From Neotamlana sargassicola (GTDB taxonomy: Bacteria > Bacteroidota > Bacteroidia > Flavobacteriales > Flavobacteriaceae), in contig NZ_JAJAPX010000005.1 of NCBI RefSeq assembly GCF_020523965.1, forward strand, positions 1-64,000: a DNA stretch of 64,000 nt. The letters are read 5' to 3'. Positions 54,695 through 63,349 of this stretch are shown here, piece after piece; the stretch's first letter is position 1, and each line of letters starts with the position of its first letter. A program made the position numbers and the translations under genes. Below the pieces are notes generated by a model. The model made no database searches and had not been told where the DNA came from. It worked only from the letters and a program-made list of their open reading frames with translations.

Positions 54695-54718
54695 TTAGAC
54701 AAAATTTGACAAGTCTAA
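54695..54718. promoter_or_regulatory. Candidate operator of the HTH-HEPN-Argonaute module
   Basis: TTAGAC, 12 nt, GTCTAA: perfect 6-bp arms just before the HTH gene, with a GACAA direct repeat (54698, 54708) inside. It ends 11 nt before the ATG at 54730. Position and symmetry fit autoregulation by the HTH protein, as with C-boxes of restriction-modification controllers. Confidence 0.5.
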
Positions 54719-54729
54719 ATAATTCTATT

Positions 54730-55026
54730 ATGGAGTTTGGAGAGTACATACGTTCATTGCGTGAAAAACGCAATTTGCTATTAAGGGAAATGGCTGCAAA
54801 CCTAAATATGGATGTTGCCTATTTAAGTAAAATAGAACGAGGAAATCGGATGGCAAGACGCGAACAAGTAGTTGCTTTTGCCAAAACATTAAAAGAAGAC
54901 GAAAACGAATTAATTAAGCTATGGATGTCCGAACAAATTGTACTAATGCTCAAAAATGAAAAGGAGCGTACGGAAATCCTCAAAATAGCTGAAGAAAAAA
55001 TTAGTAAGATTGTAAAAAAGGGTTAG
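54730..55026 (+). CDS. XRE-family HTH regulator (defence-associated controller type)
   Basis: About 98 residues from the ATG at 54730 (the frame extends to a TTG at 54706, inside the operator-like repeat). MEFGEYIRSLREKRNLLLREMAANLNMDVAYLSKIERG is a classic XRE HTH; the tail is helical. Closely similar small proteins precede restriction-modification genes in many Bacteroidota, where they act as controllers. Here the next genes encode a HEPN-type protein (15 nt later) and an Argonaute, so it probably controls these. Confidence 0.88.
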   Translation: MEFGEYIRSLREKRNLLLREMAANLNMDVAYLSKIERGNRMARREQVVAFAKTLKEDENELIKLWMSEQIVLMLKNEKERTEILKIAEEKISKIVKKG

Positions 55027-55041
55027 GATTTAAAGTAATTT

Positions 55042-56295
55042 ATGTTTAAAGAGAATAAATATTATGGCGAGGTATGGTTTAAATCTGCAGAGGATAATAA
55101 GTGCTTTTGTGTATTAGAGTTAATTAATGATGAAGTACACATAACGACCAATTTGTCAGAAAGATTACCTGCCTATCAAATAGAGTTAATTTATGGGGTT
55201 TTTACAGGTTTAGGCTATTTAACTTTTGTAAACTGCAAGATTAAAAACAGTAGCAATGGAATAGTAGAGACTAAAACTTATAAGCCTAAATATACGTTTG
55301 CTTGTGCATATCATTTAATTGAACCTATAGGTTTGAAAATTAATGAATTTCAAATTGACAATTTAGCAATAGTGAGTTGGGTTAGAAAAATGCATTGGTA
55401 TAATTCTTTAGAAGACAAACTTGAAAAAGAGGATGACGTAGTCCACAATACGAATATTACTGAAGACTTATCTATTAAAATCACAAAATCAACATCATAT
55501 ACTTCTAACCACAACTTTTTTAGAATGGACAATGTTGGATATGTCGATTTTAAATCAGAAAAAAAATTGAGTATTCTTGAGAGTATAGATTTATATAATT
55601 CATTTCAAAAATTATTTCATTTTTTATACGGTAAGTCTGTACAATTTAAAGCTTTTAATTTTAAATGTTTAAGCTGTGGTAATTGGGCTTCGTTATATTA
55701 CAAGGATGATTTCAACAAAGAAAACATATCTGGTTTTATAGCGCTTGACTATGATACTATTAAAGATGATTTGTCCAATATAATTAAGCATTGGTATAAC
55801 AATGAAGGCATAGGTTATTGTGCTGATATTATTATCGAAAATTTACTCTCGGTTAAAACGAGCCATAGTAGGCGATTTACAAATTCCTATACAGCTTTCG
55901 AAGCTTATAGTTTGAAATTTGGTAATAAGATTAAGAACTCATCTTTTGCCAAAGATTTATTAGAACAAAAGCAATTATTAGTCGATATAACTAATATTCC
56001 AGAAGATGATATTAAAACATATGTATCAAAGATTGTTCGTCATCGAGATTATTTAATACATCGCACTAAAACAAAAAACAATATTTTTTCACAGTTTGAA
56101 CTATTGTATATATCCTTTTTATTAGATTATTTGGTTGGTTTAGGCTTGGTGAAACAAATGGAAGTTTCTGATAAAATTATTGAAAAAATAATAGAGCGTG
56201 CTAAATCTACATACCAAGATATGCAGTCTGTAAATAGACTACTAAACAAAGATTTATTAGTTGATAACAATAATAAAGTTCAACCTTCTATGTAA
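55042..56295 (+). CDS. ApeA-like protein with C-terminal HEPN RNase motif
   Basis: A 417-residue cytoplasmic protein. Residues about 5-120 are beta-rich and follow the ApeA N-terminal pattern (GEVWF..., G-x-L-T-F-V-N-C near 60, LAIVSWVRKMHWY near 115); a single CLSCGNW pair lies near 209. Residues about 255-390 are helical, with VRHRDYLIH at 333-340: R335-x4-H340 is the Rx4-6H catalytic motif of HEPN RNases. ApeA is a single-gene anti-phage abortive-infection protein. It ends 21 nt before the Argonaute gene, so it may be the effector of that protein; independence is also possible. Confidence 0.72.
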   Translation: MFKENKYYGEVWFKSAEDNKCFCVLELINDEVHITTNLSERLPAYQIELIYGVFTGLGYLTFVNCKIKNSSNGIVETKTYKPKYTFACAYHLIEPIGLKINEFQIDNLAIVSWVRKMHWYNSLEDKLEKEDDVVHNTNITEDLSIKITKSTSYTSNHNFFRMDNVGYVDFKSEKKLSILESIDLYNSFQKLFHFLYGKSVQFKAFNFKCLSCGNWASLYYKDDFNKENISGFIALDYDTIKDDLSNIIKHWYNNEGIGYCADIIIENLLSVKTSHSRRFTNSYTAFEAYSLKFGNKIKNSSFAKDLLEQKQLLVDITNIPEDDIKTYVSKIVRHRDYLIHRTKTKNNIFSQFELLYISFLLDYLVGLGLVKQMEVSDKIIEKIIERAKSTYQDMQSVNRLLNKDLLVDNNNKVQPSM

Positions 56296-56316
56296 AATTA
56301 CAATATAATTTCATTT

Positions 56317-58428
56317 ATGCAAGAACACCTCAAAACCAACATACTAAACTTTAAATGGCCTAATAGTGCGCCTACTATTTATTTAACTTTAGAGGATATT
56401 GAAGGTAGTCATCCTATCCATAAATCTAAATTTTCAAGGCAGATAAAAGAGGTGTTTCCAGATGCAGACTTATCTAACAAAGACCAAATATTTACAACAT
56501 TTACAACAGAAATACCAGATGCACCAAGCATTAAGCTAAATTTAGTAGATGGTAGAGAATTAAGAATTTATAAGCAATTCCTTAAACATAAATTAAGAAG
56601 CTATTTTAAATCGAAAGACTATATAGTAGTAAAAAACTTCGTTGGTGATGTACAAGTGTGGATGCCTTCAAAAAAAGGGAATACAGCAGACTATAACCTC
56701 TACTATAAATTTTCATTTAAGATACAGTTTGCAAAACTCACAGACTTACCAGAGTTAATTGTATCATACGATGGTACTTCAAAAGTCCTTACAACATCGG
56801 TTAAGGATATAGAGGATTCAGAGTTAATAAAACGTTGTGTATATGGTCAAAAAACGTTCAATTACCAAATGGACCTCGATACAGAGGAAAAACAAGAATT
56901 TTACAATGCTATTCAGTTTGACCAAGCATACCCAATTTTTAATTTGTCATTAGCACGAGCATTAGATATACCTATTGAGGAACCTATAAGACCAATTAAT
57001 AAATATCAAAAGTACGTAGCACTTATTAATAATTTTGCAACCAACTATCTGTTTAAAGAAGATTTTAAAGTCATATTTCCATTTAAAACTGATACGTTTA
57101 TAGATGTGCCACTCAATCGTATCAACCATATCGACCCACAAGTAGGTTTATTGGAATTTGGTAAAGACCAATACGGTAACAAGAAAACCCATTTAGTGCC
57201 TAAAAAGGCAATGAATATCCTAAACCCTTACAGACGTCCAAACAATCAAAATATCAAGATATTTTTCATTTGCCATACTTCTCATAAAGATTCGGTATTG
57301 TCTTTCTATCAAAATTTAAAGGAAGGTGTAAATACAGAAAAGAATTATTATAAAGGATTAGAAGCCTATGTGAACATTAAAGCATCATCATCCAAAGAAC
57401 ACTTCATTGAATTTACCAACGAAAACGACCCAATACCAGAAATAGTTGAAAAGTTAGAGAGTTTAACCTTCGACCACGATAATGTGCTTTACGCAGCTTT
57501 TTATTTAAGTCCTTTCGATAAGTTCACACAAAATCCCGAAGACCGCGAAATCTATATTCAAATCAAAGAACTGTTTTTAAATGAAGGCATTGTTACACAA
57601 GTGGTAGATTATGAAAAAATGGTGGTCAATATCGAGAATCAATACAACTTCCAATTTTCATTACAAAATATGGCATTGGCTATTCACGCTAAATTAGGTG
57701 GTGCACCTTGGAAACTTGCAGTAACCGATAAAAAAGAATTAGTAATTGGTGTTGGTGCATTTACCAATCAAGGCGAAAACAGGCGGTATATAGCAAGTGC
57801 CTTTAGTTTTCAAAACAATGGCTTATTTAGAAAGTTCGAATATTTTGACCAAAGCGAAACAGACCTATTGGCAGGAAGTATATGTAAAGCCATTAGAGAT
57901 TTTACATCGGTTGCAGAAGCAGATAAAGTAGTCATTCACTTCTATAAGGAAATGAGTTACGAGGAACTAAAACCAATTATTAGAGGGATGCATACATTAG
58001 GGTTAAAAATTCCGCTTTACATTCTAAATATCAATAAAACAGAAGCAGAAGATATTATTGCTTACGACCTTAATTGGAACAAAAAGTTAATGCCTGTAAG
58101 TGGCACATACATACGTATTAGCGAAAATCAATTCCTACTGTTTAATAATGCGCGTTACCCTAATTCACAGAGATATGCAGATACAGATGGTTATCCGTTT
58201 CCAATAAAAATTAAGGTAAGCAGTCCATATGAAGATGCTTTTGAAGATGCAGACGTAGTGTTAGAACTATTAACACAAGTATATCAGTTTAGCAGATTGT
58301 ATTGGAAATCACTTCGACAACAAAATGTACCAATCACAATTAAATATCCTGAAATGGTAGCACAAATAGCACCGCGTTTTAATAATGGCGTTCCAGACGA
58401 TGCTAAAGATGCTCTATGGTTTTTGTAA
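56317..58428 (+). CDS. Prokaryotic Argonaute, catalytically inactive PIWI
   Basis: A 703-residue protein. Residues about 1-310 are an N/L1/L2-like part with no clear PAZ domain; MID about 311-465; PIWI about 466-703. The guide 5'-phosphate pocket is intact: Y413-x3-K417 (REIYIQIKEL), Q428 (IVTQVV), K459 in AIHAKLGGAPW, and the chain ends LWFL, where the C-terminal carboxylate normally binds metal. The catalytic DEDX set is broken: the first Asp position reads VIGVGAFTN (Gly480) and the second reads VVIHFYKEM (Tyr543). So guide binding without slicing is predicted. It follows the HEPN gene by 21 nt. Confidence 0.9.
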   Translation: MQEHLKTNILNFKWPNSAPTIYLTLEDIEGSHPIHKSKFSRQIKEVFPDADLSNKDQIFTTFTTEIPDAPSIKLNLVDGRELRIYKQFLKHKLRSYFKSKDYIVVKNFVGDVQVWMPSKKGNTADYNLYYKFSFKIQFAKLTDLPELIVSYDGTSKVLTTSVKDIEDSELIKRCVYGQKTFNYQMDLDTEEKQEFYNAIQFDQAYPIFNLSLARALDIPIEEPIRPINKYQKYVALINNFATNYLFKEDFKVIFPFKTDTFIDVPLNRINHIDPQVGLLEFGKDQYGNKKTHLVPKKAMNILNPYRRPNNQNIKIFFICHTSHKDSVLSFYQNLKEGVNTEKNYYKGLEAYVNIKASSSKEHFIEFTNENDPIPEIVEKLESLTFDHDNVLYAAFYLSPFDKFTQNPEDREIYIQIKELFLNEGIVTQVVDYEKMVVNIENQYNFQFSLQNMALAIHAKLGGAPWKLAVTDKKELVIGVGAFTNQGENRRYIASAFSFQNNGLFRKFEYFDQSETDLLAGSICKAIRDFTSVAEADKVVIHFYKEMSYEELKPIIRGMHTLGLKIPLYILNINKTEAEDIIAYDLNWNKKLMPVSGTYIRISENQFLLFNNARYPNSQRYADTDGYPFPIKIKVSSPYEDAFEDADVVLELLTQVYQFSRLYWKSLRQQNVPITIKYPEMVAQIAPRFNNGVPDDAKDALWFL

Positions 58429-58473
58429 TTTACCAATCAATTTATTTGCAACACCATTGCATTCAATAATTTG

Positions 58474-58481
58474 TATATTTG
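58474..58481 (+). promoter_or_regulatory. Putative -7 promoter element of the heavy-metal operon
   Basis: TATATTTG, a full TAnnTTTG match, 10 nt before the ATG at 58492. It indicates that the metal-efflux genes start their own transcript after the Argonaute gene. Confidence 0.5.
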
Positions 58482-58491
58482 TATAAATTAT

Positions 58492-58887
58492 ATGAAAATA
58501 TTTGTTTCCATATCAATGTCTATTTTATTCTTTTTTCAAGGGATAAGCATAGATATGGACTTTTGTGGTCCAATTAAAGAAATTTCAAATGTAATTACCC
58601 ATTATCAAGACCATAAAGTTTATGGAGACTCTTTCTTTGAATATGTAGTTGAAGATTACATTGAGAGCGATGCTAAAAATGAAGAGCATCATCATAACCC
58701 AGATAAGGAGAATACACCAGTCCATTCCCATAATCAATGTTGTCACCCTTTGGTATTAATTATTGCGAACAATAATTTGGCTTTAACCAATCGATTAAAG
58801 TTTGAAGAGAAAAAACAATATAATTTACATAAAGTAAACTTCACTTCCAGATATTTGGAATCACTTTTCCAGCCACCTAAAGTATAA
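58492..58887 (+). CDS. HYC_CC_PP-like small protein of metal efflux operon
   Basis: About 131 residues from the ATG at 58492 (the frame extends to a TTG that lies before the -7 box). One N-terminal hydrophobic helix, then DFCGP, a His-rich segment (EEHHHNP, HSHNQCCHP) and a C-terminal FQPPKV. Cysteine singlet, CC pair and PP tail match the layout of the HYC_CC_PP family next to metal exporters in Bacteroidota. It may bind copper or another metal in the periplasm; that is inferred. CusA follows after 123 nt. Confidence 0.7.
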   Translation: MKIFVSISMSILFFFQGISIDMDFCGPIKEISNVITHYQDHKVYGDSFFEYVVEDYIESDAKNEEHHHNPDKENTPVHSHNQCCHPLVLIIANNNLALTNRLKFEEKKQYNLHKVNFTSRYLESLFQPPKV

Positions 58888-59010
58888 TTCAGTTTTTTAA
58901 TGGATAGCTATATCCAATTTTGAGCCTAAAGGGTTCATTTCATTTTGTGTAATTCTATTTTCTTATATCAGAATTGTATCGAATAGTTTAACTGAATTAA
59001 TACATTTTCT

Positions 59011-62000
59011 ATGATTAATAAAATCATTGATTTTTCAATCAATAACAAATTCATTATTGGTTTGCTTACGCTTACCATAATCGGAACAGGTATTTGGAGT
59101 ATGACCAAAGTGCCAATAGATGCTGTTCCAGATATTACCAATAACCAAGTACAGGTTATAACACAATCCCCCAATTTAGGTACTGAAGATATTGAGCAAA
59201 TTGTTACTTATCCAATTGAAGTGGCAATGAGCAATCTTCCTGATGTTCAGGAAATAAGGTCAATTTCTCGTTTTGGCTTATCTGTGGTTACTATTGTATT
59301 TGATGATGATATGGGAACATATCTACCTCGCCAATTAGTAGCCGAAAAACTAAACAAAGTCAAAGAGCAAATACCTGCTGGATTTGGCGAACCTACAATG
59401 GGTCCTATTTCAACAGGTTTAGGAGAGATTTACCAATACACACTAAAAGTTGCACCAGAGTTTAAAGACAAATACAACATTGCAGATTTACGCTCAATGC
59501 AAGACTGGATTGTACAGCGTCAAATGGCAATGGTTCCTGGTGTGGTAGAAGTAAACGCTATTGGTGGAAAAATAAAACAATACGAAGTAGCGGTTGACCC
59601 AAACGATTTAAATGCTATTGGCCTTACCATTACAGATGTGTTTAATGCACTTGAAGCCAATAATCAAAATACAGGAGGTGCATATATTGAAAAGAACCAT
59701 CAAGCCAATTTTATTCGTGGTGAAGGCTTGGTGAGAAGTTTAGAGGACATTAAAAAAATCACTGTCAAGAATATTAATAATATACCTGTCACTATTGGCG
59801 ATATTGCTACGGTACAATTTGGCTCTGCAATTCGTTACGGTGCATTAACCCAAGATGGTGAAGGAGAAGTTGTAGGTGGATTGGTAATGATGCTAAAAGG
59901 AGCTAATTCCAATGATGTTATTGCCAATGTAAAAGAGCGAATGACTCAAATTGAAAAGTCGTTACCAGAAGGCGTAATTATTGAACCATTATTAGACCGA
60001 AGTAAATTAATTGGCGAAACAACTTCTACAGTAACAACTAACCTTATTGAAGGTGCATTAATCGTCATTTTTGTGTTGGTCTTTTTATTAGGTAATTGGC
60101 GAGGAGGTTTAATAGTTGCCTCTACTATTCCATTATCCTTATTATTTGCTTTTATTTTAATGAATGTTTTTGATGTTTGGGTAAACCTAATGAGTTTAGG
60201 AGCAATTGATTTCGGAATCATTGTAGATGGTGCTGTAATTATTGTTGAAAGCACTGTTTTTCTTATAGCATCACAAGTTTTGAAAAAGAAACAACTTACA
60301 TCTAAAGAAAGAGATAAAGTTGCTTCTAATGCTTCAAAAAAGATGATGAATGCTGCCTTCTTCGGTCAGTTGATTATCCTTATCGTTTTTCTACCCATTT
60401 TAGCCTTACAAGGTATTGAAGGAAAGATGTTTAAACCAATGGCTTTGACCTTTATTTTTGCTATGATTGGTGCAATGGTACTTTGTTTAACCTATGTGCC
60501 AATGATGTCAGCTTTAATATTAAGAGCACCTAAAAACGATAAAAAATCTTATGGAGATAGATTTGTGCATTGGGTTGAAGATAAATACCAACTTTTATTG
60601 GTTAGAGCCTTGCGAAAAGGGAAATGGGTAATTGGTATTGCAGTTGTGTTGTTCGGAATAACCGTTTTTATGTTTTCAAGAATGGGTGGCGAGTTCATTC
60701 CGCAACTCGATGAAGGTGATATTGCATTTCACGCTATTTTAAAACCAGGTAGTTCACTTACAGAAACTATTGAAACTACTACCAAAATAGAACAAATAGT
60801 AAAAGCAAAATTTCCAGAAGTTGATAAAATTGTGAGTCGTATTGGTGTTGCCGAAATTCCAACCGACCCGATGCCTATGGATATTGCCGATGTTTTTGTA
60901 ATTCTGAAACCTAAAAGTGAATGGACTACTATAGAATCAAAAGATGAATTGATTGAAGCAATGAAAGAAGCAGTTGAAATGGTTCCTGGTGTTAATTATG
61001 AGTTTACACAACCTATTGAAATGCGTTTTAACGAGTTATTAGAAGGTGTTCGTGAAGATGTTGCTATAAAACTTTATGGTGAAGACATTGATATTCTATC
61101 TCAAAAAGCCGAAGAAATATCTAAAATTATCGCAGGTACTGAAGGTATTGGTGATATGAAAGCGGAAGCCACAATAGGTTTGCCACAAATGACAATCAAT
61201 TACAACAGGAATAAATTGGCGCAATATGGTCTTCAAATAAATACGCTTAATCAAACCGTACAATCTGCATTTGCAGGTGGTACAGCAGGTGTAATTTTTG
61301 AAGGTGAAAAACGCTTCGATTTAGTAGTACGATTAAGCGATCAAAACCGTAAGGATATTTCAGATGTTCAAAACCTGTATATCAATTTACCTTCGGGTGC
61401 TCAAATTCCTTTACGTGAAATTGCAGATGTAAGCTATAAAGCAGGACCAATGCAAATCAGTAGAGATAACACCAATAGAAGAACCTATGTAGGTGTTAAT
61501 GTTAGAGGACGTGATGTAAAATCGTTAGTAACTGAAATTAAATCAAAATTAGATGCACAATTAGAATTACCATCAGGTTATTTTATTCGTTATGGTGGTG
61601 CATTTGAAAATTTAGAACGTGCTAGCAACCGATTACAAACCGTTGTGCCTATTGCATTGTTACTCATATTTATACTAATATATTTTGCATTAAAATCTTT
61701 ACCACAGACCTTAATGATTTACATAGCTATTCCAATGGCAACTATTGGTGGTGTTGTGGCGTTGTGGTTACGTGATATGCCATTTAGTATTTCGGCAGGT
61801 GTTGGTTTTATTGTGCTGTTTGGTGTTGCAGTTTTAAATGGTTTGGTAATGATAAGCGGACTCAACGAATTAAAAGAAGAAGGTGTAACCAATCTAAAGG
61901 ATAGAATAGTTGAAGGTACTAAACGAAGAATCAGACCTATTATGCTAACTGCTTTTACAGATGTATTAGGCTTTCTACCAATGGCTATTTCATCATCAGC

Positions 62001-63345
62001 TGGTGCAGAAGTACAACGTCCATTGGCAACGGTTGTTATTGGTGGATTATTAACTTCAACTTTGCTTACCTTATTTGTTTTACCAATTTTATATCATTGG
62101 GTAGAAAACAAATCTTTTACGTTTAAGCCAAATAAAAAGTTAGTAACAGCAACAGCAGTTGTATTATTACTATTTGGCTTTTCACCACAAAGTAATGCAC
62201 AAGAGTTGAATGATACAATTCCCGAAATTTCATTACAGGAAGCTGTTAAACTCGCAAAAAGTAATTATCCATTATTGAAGCAAAAGCAGTTGGAAATTAC
62301 AAAACAAGAACAATTAAAATCGACTGCCTATGATTTCGGAACGACTCAAATTTTTACAGGTGGAGAAGAAATTGATAATGGAAATGGCATCTATACAACC
62401 ATTGGTATTGGTCAATCAAATATCGATGTATTTGGCATTGGTTCTAAAAAGAAGCTACAAGAACAACGCATTCAATTGGAACAAAAAGCCTTTCAACTTT
62501 CCGAGTTGGAATTAGAATTGGAAGTTAAAAAAGCTTGGTCTAATTGCTATCAAATGAAACAAAACTATGATTTGTATAAGGAATTGGATTCCATTTATTC
62601 CAAATTCGAGCAAGCAGTAGCTTTAAATTATGAAGTCGAAGCTATTTCTAAATTAGAATATTCGGCAGCAAAAAATCAAGCGTTTCAAATTCAGAATAAA
62701 AAAGCGCAAGCCTATAGTAATTATCTTATTGCCTTACAGCAATTCAATTTGTGGTTGGTATCAGAAGAAATTTTTACAGTTTCAGATGAATTTGAGGTAG
62801 CGATAGATAGTGATATGGAAACATTCAGTATTGAAAGTCATCCATTGTACAGTATGTCGCAGAACATTGTAGATGAAGCGGAAGCTAAATATAAAGCTGC
62901 AAAAGCAGATAATTTGCCAAAGTTCAATCTTCAAGGTGGTTTACAAAAAGTAAATGGCAATTCAGGATTTTACACCTATCAAGCAGGAATTTCAGTTCCG
63001 TTTTTATCAGGTTCTAGCAAAGCACAAGTTAGAAGTGCCAGAATTGATAAAGAAATAGCGGAAACCAATGTAGCGTTCAAAAAACAGGAAGTACAATCAA
63101 GGTTTGTTCAGGCTAAAGAAAATTATATGAAATGGAAAACATCTTGGGAGTTTTACAAAGACCAAGTTTTACCATTAACAAAAGAGCAAAAAACAGGTGC
63201 ATTACTGGCATATAGAGAAGGCGAAATTGATTATACTGCATTTACGCAGTTGATAAAAGAAGCAATTCAATCGGAACTGGAAGCACAGACTGCATTAGTA
63301 AACTATTTAGAAAGCACATTTCAATTACAATATTTTAATAAATAA
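59011..63345 (+). CDS. CusA/CzcA heavy-metal RND transporter fused to a TolC-type domain
   Basis: A 1444-residue fusion. Residues 1-1040 are a heavy-metal RND pump with 12 membrane helices: MINKIIDFSINNKFIIGL, GAIDFGIIVDGAVIIVES in helix 4 (proton-relay Asp), and a second half with TAFTDVLGFLPMAIS. Residues about 1066-1444 are an outer-membrane factor (SLQEAVKLAKSNYPLLKQKQ, YREGEIDYTAFTQLI). Between them VTATAVVLLLFGFSPQSNAQ looks like a complete signal peptide with cut site after A1063. It exports Cu/Ag or Zn/Co/Cd; which metal is not decided. Confidence 0.93.
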   Translation: MINKIIDFSINNKFIIGLLTLTIIGTGIWSMTKVPIDAVPDITNNQVQVITQSPNLGTEDIEQIVTYPIEVAMSNLPDVQEIRSISRFGLSVVTIVFDDDMGTYLPRQLVAEKLNKVKEQIPAGFGEPTMGPISTGLGEIYQYTLKVAPEFKDKYNIADLRSMQDWIVQRQMAMVPGVVEVNAIGGKIKQYEVAVDPNDLNAIGLTITDVFNALEANNQNTGGAYIEKNHQANFIRGEGLVRSLEDIKKITVKNINNIPVTIGDIATVQFGSAIRYGALTQDGEGEVVGGLVMMLKGANSNDVIANVKERMTQIEKSLPEGVIIEPLLDRSKLIGETTSTVTTNLIEGALIVIFVLVFLLGNWRGGLIVASTIPLSLLFAFILMNVFDVWVNLMSLGAIDFGIIVDGAVIIVESTVFLIASQVLKKKQLTSKERDKVASNASKKMMNAAFFGQLIILIVFLPILALQGIEGKMFKPMALTFIFAMIGAMVLCLTYVPMMSALILRAPKNDKKSYGDRFVHWVEDKYQLLLVRALRKGKWVIGIAVVLFGITVFMFSRMGGEFIPQLDEGDIAFHAILKPGSSLTETIETTTKIEQIVKAKFPEVDKIVSRIGVAEIPTDPMPMDIADVFVILKPKSEWTTIESKDELIEAMKEAVEMVPGVNYEFTQPIEMRFNELLEGVREDVAIKLYGEDIDILSQKAEEISKIIAGTEGIGDMKAEATIGLPQMTINYNRNKLAQYGLQINTLNQTVQSAFAGGTAGVIFEGEKRFDLVVRLSDQNRKDISDVQNLYINLPSGAQIPLREIADVSYKAGPMQISRDNTNRRTYVGVNVRGRDVKSLVTEIKSKLDAQLELPSGYFIRYGGAFENLERASNRLQTVVPIALLLIFILIYFALKSLPQTLMIYIAIPMATIGGVVALWLRDMPFSISAGVGFIVLFGVAVLNGLVMISGLNELKEEGVTNLKDRIVEGTKRRIRPIMLTAFTDVLGFLPMAISSSAGAEVQRPLATVVIGGLLTSTLLTLFVLPILYHWVENKSFTFKPNKKLVTATAVVLLLFGFSPQSNAQELNDTIPEISLQEAVKLAKSNYPLLKQKQLEITKQEQLKSTAYDFGTTQIFTGGEEIDNGNGIYTTIGIGQSNIDVFGIGSKKKLQEQRIQLEQKAFQLSELELELEVKKAWSNCYQMKQNYDLYKELDSIYSKFEQAVALNYEVEAISKLEYSAAKNQAFQIQNKKAQAYSNYLIALQQFNLWLVSEEIFTVSDEFEVAIDSDMETFSIESHPLYSMSQNIVDEAEAKYKAAKADNLPKFNLQGGLQKVNGNSGFYTYQAGISVPFLSGSSKAQVRSARIDKEIAETNVAFKKQEVQSRFVQAKENYMKWKTSWEFYKDQVLPLTKEQKTGALLAYREGEIDYTAFTQLIKEAIQSELEAQTALVNYLESTFQLQYFNK

Positions 63346-63349
63346 GACA

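Noticed and set aside
56317-58428. PIWI-RE protein
   Set aside because: PIWI-RE proteins are longer, carry the R...E signature and lie next to DinG-type helicase genes; none of this is seen. The MID pocket is of ordinary Argonaute type.
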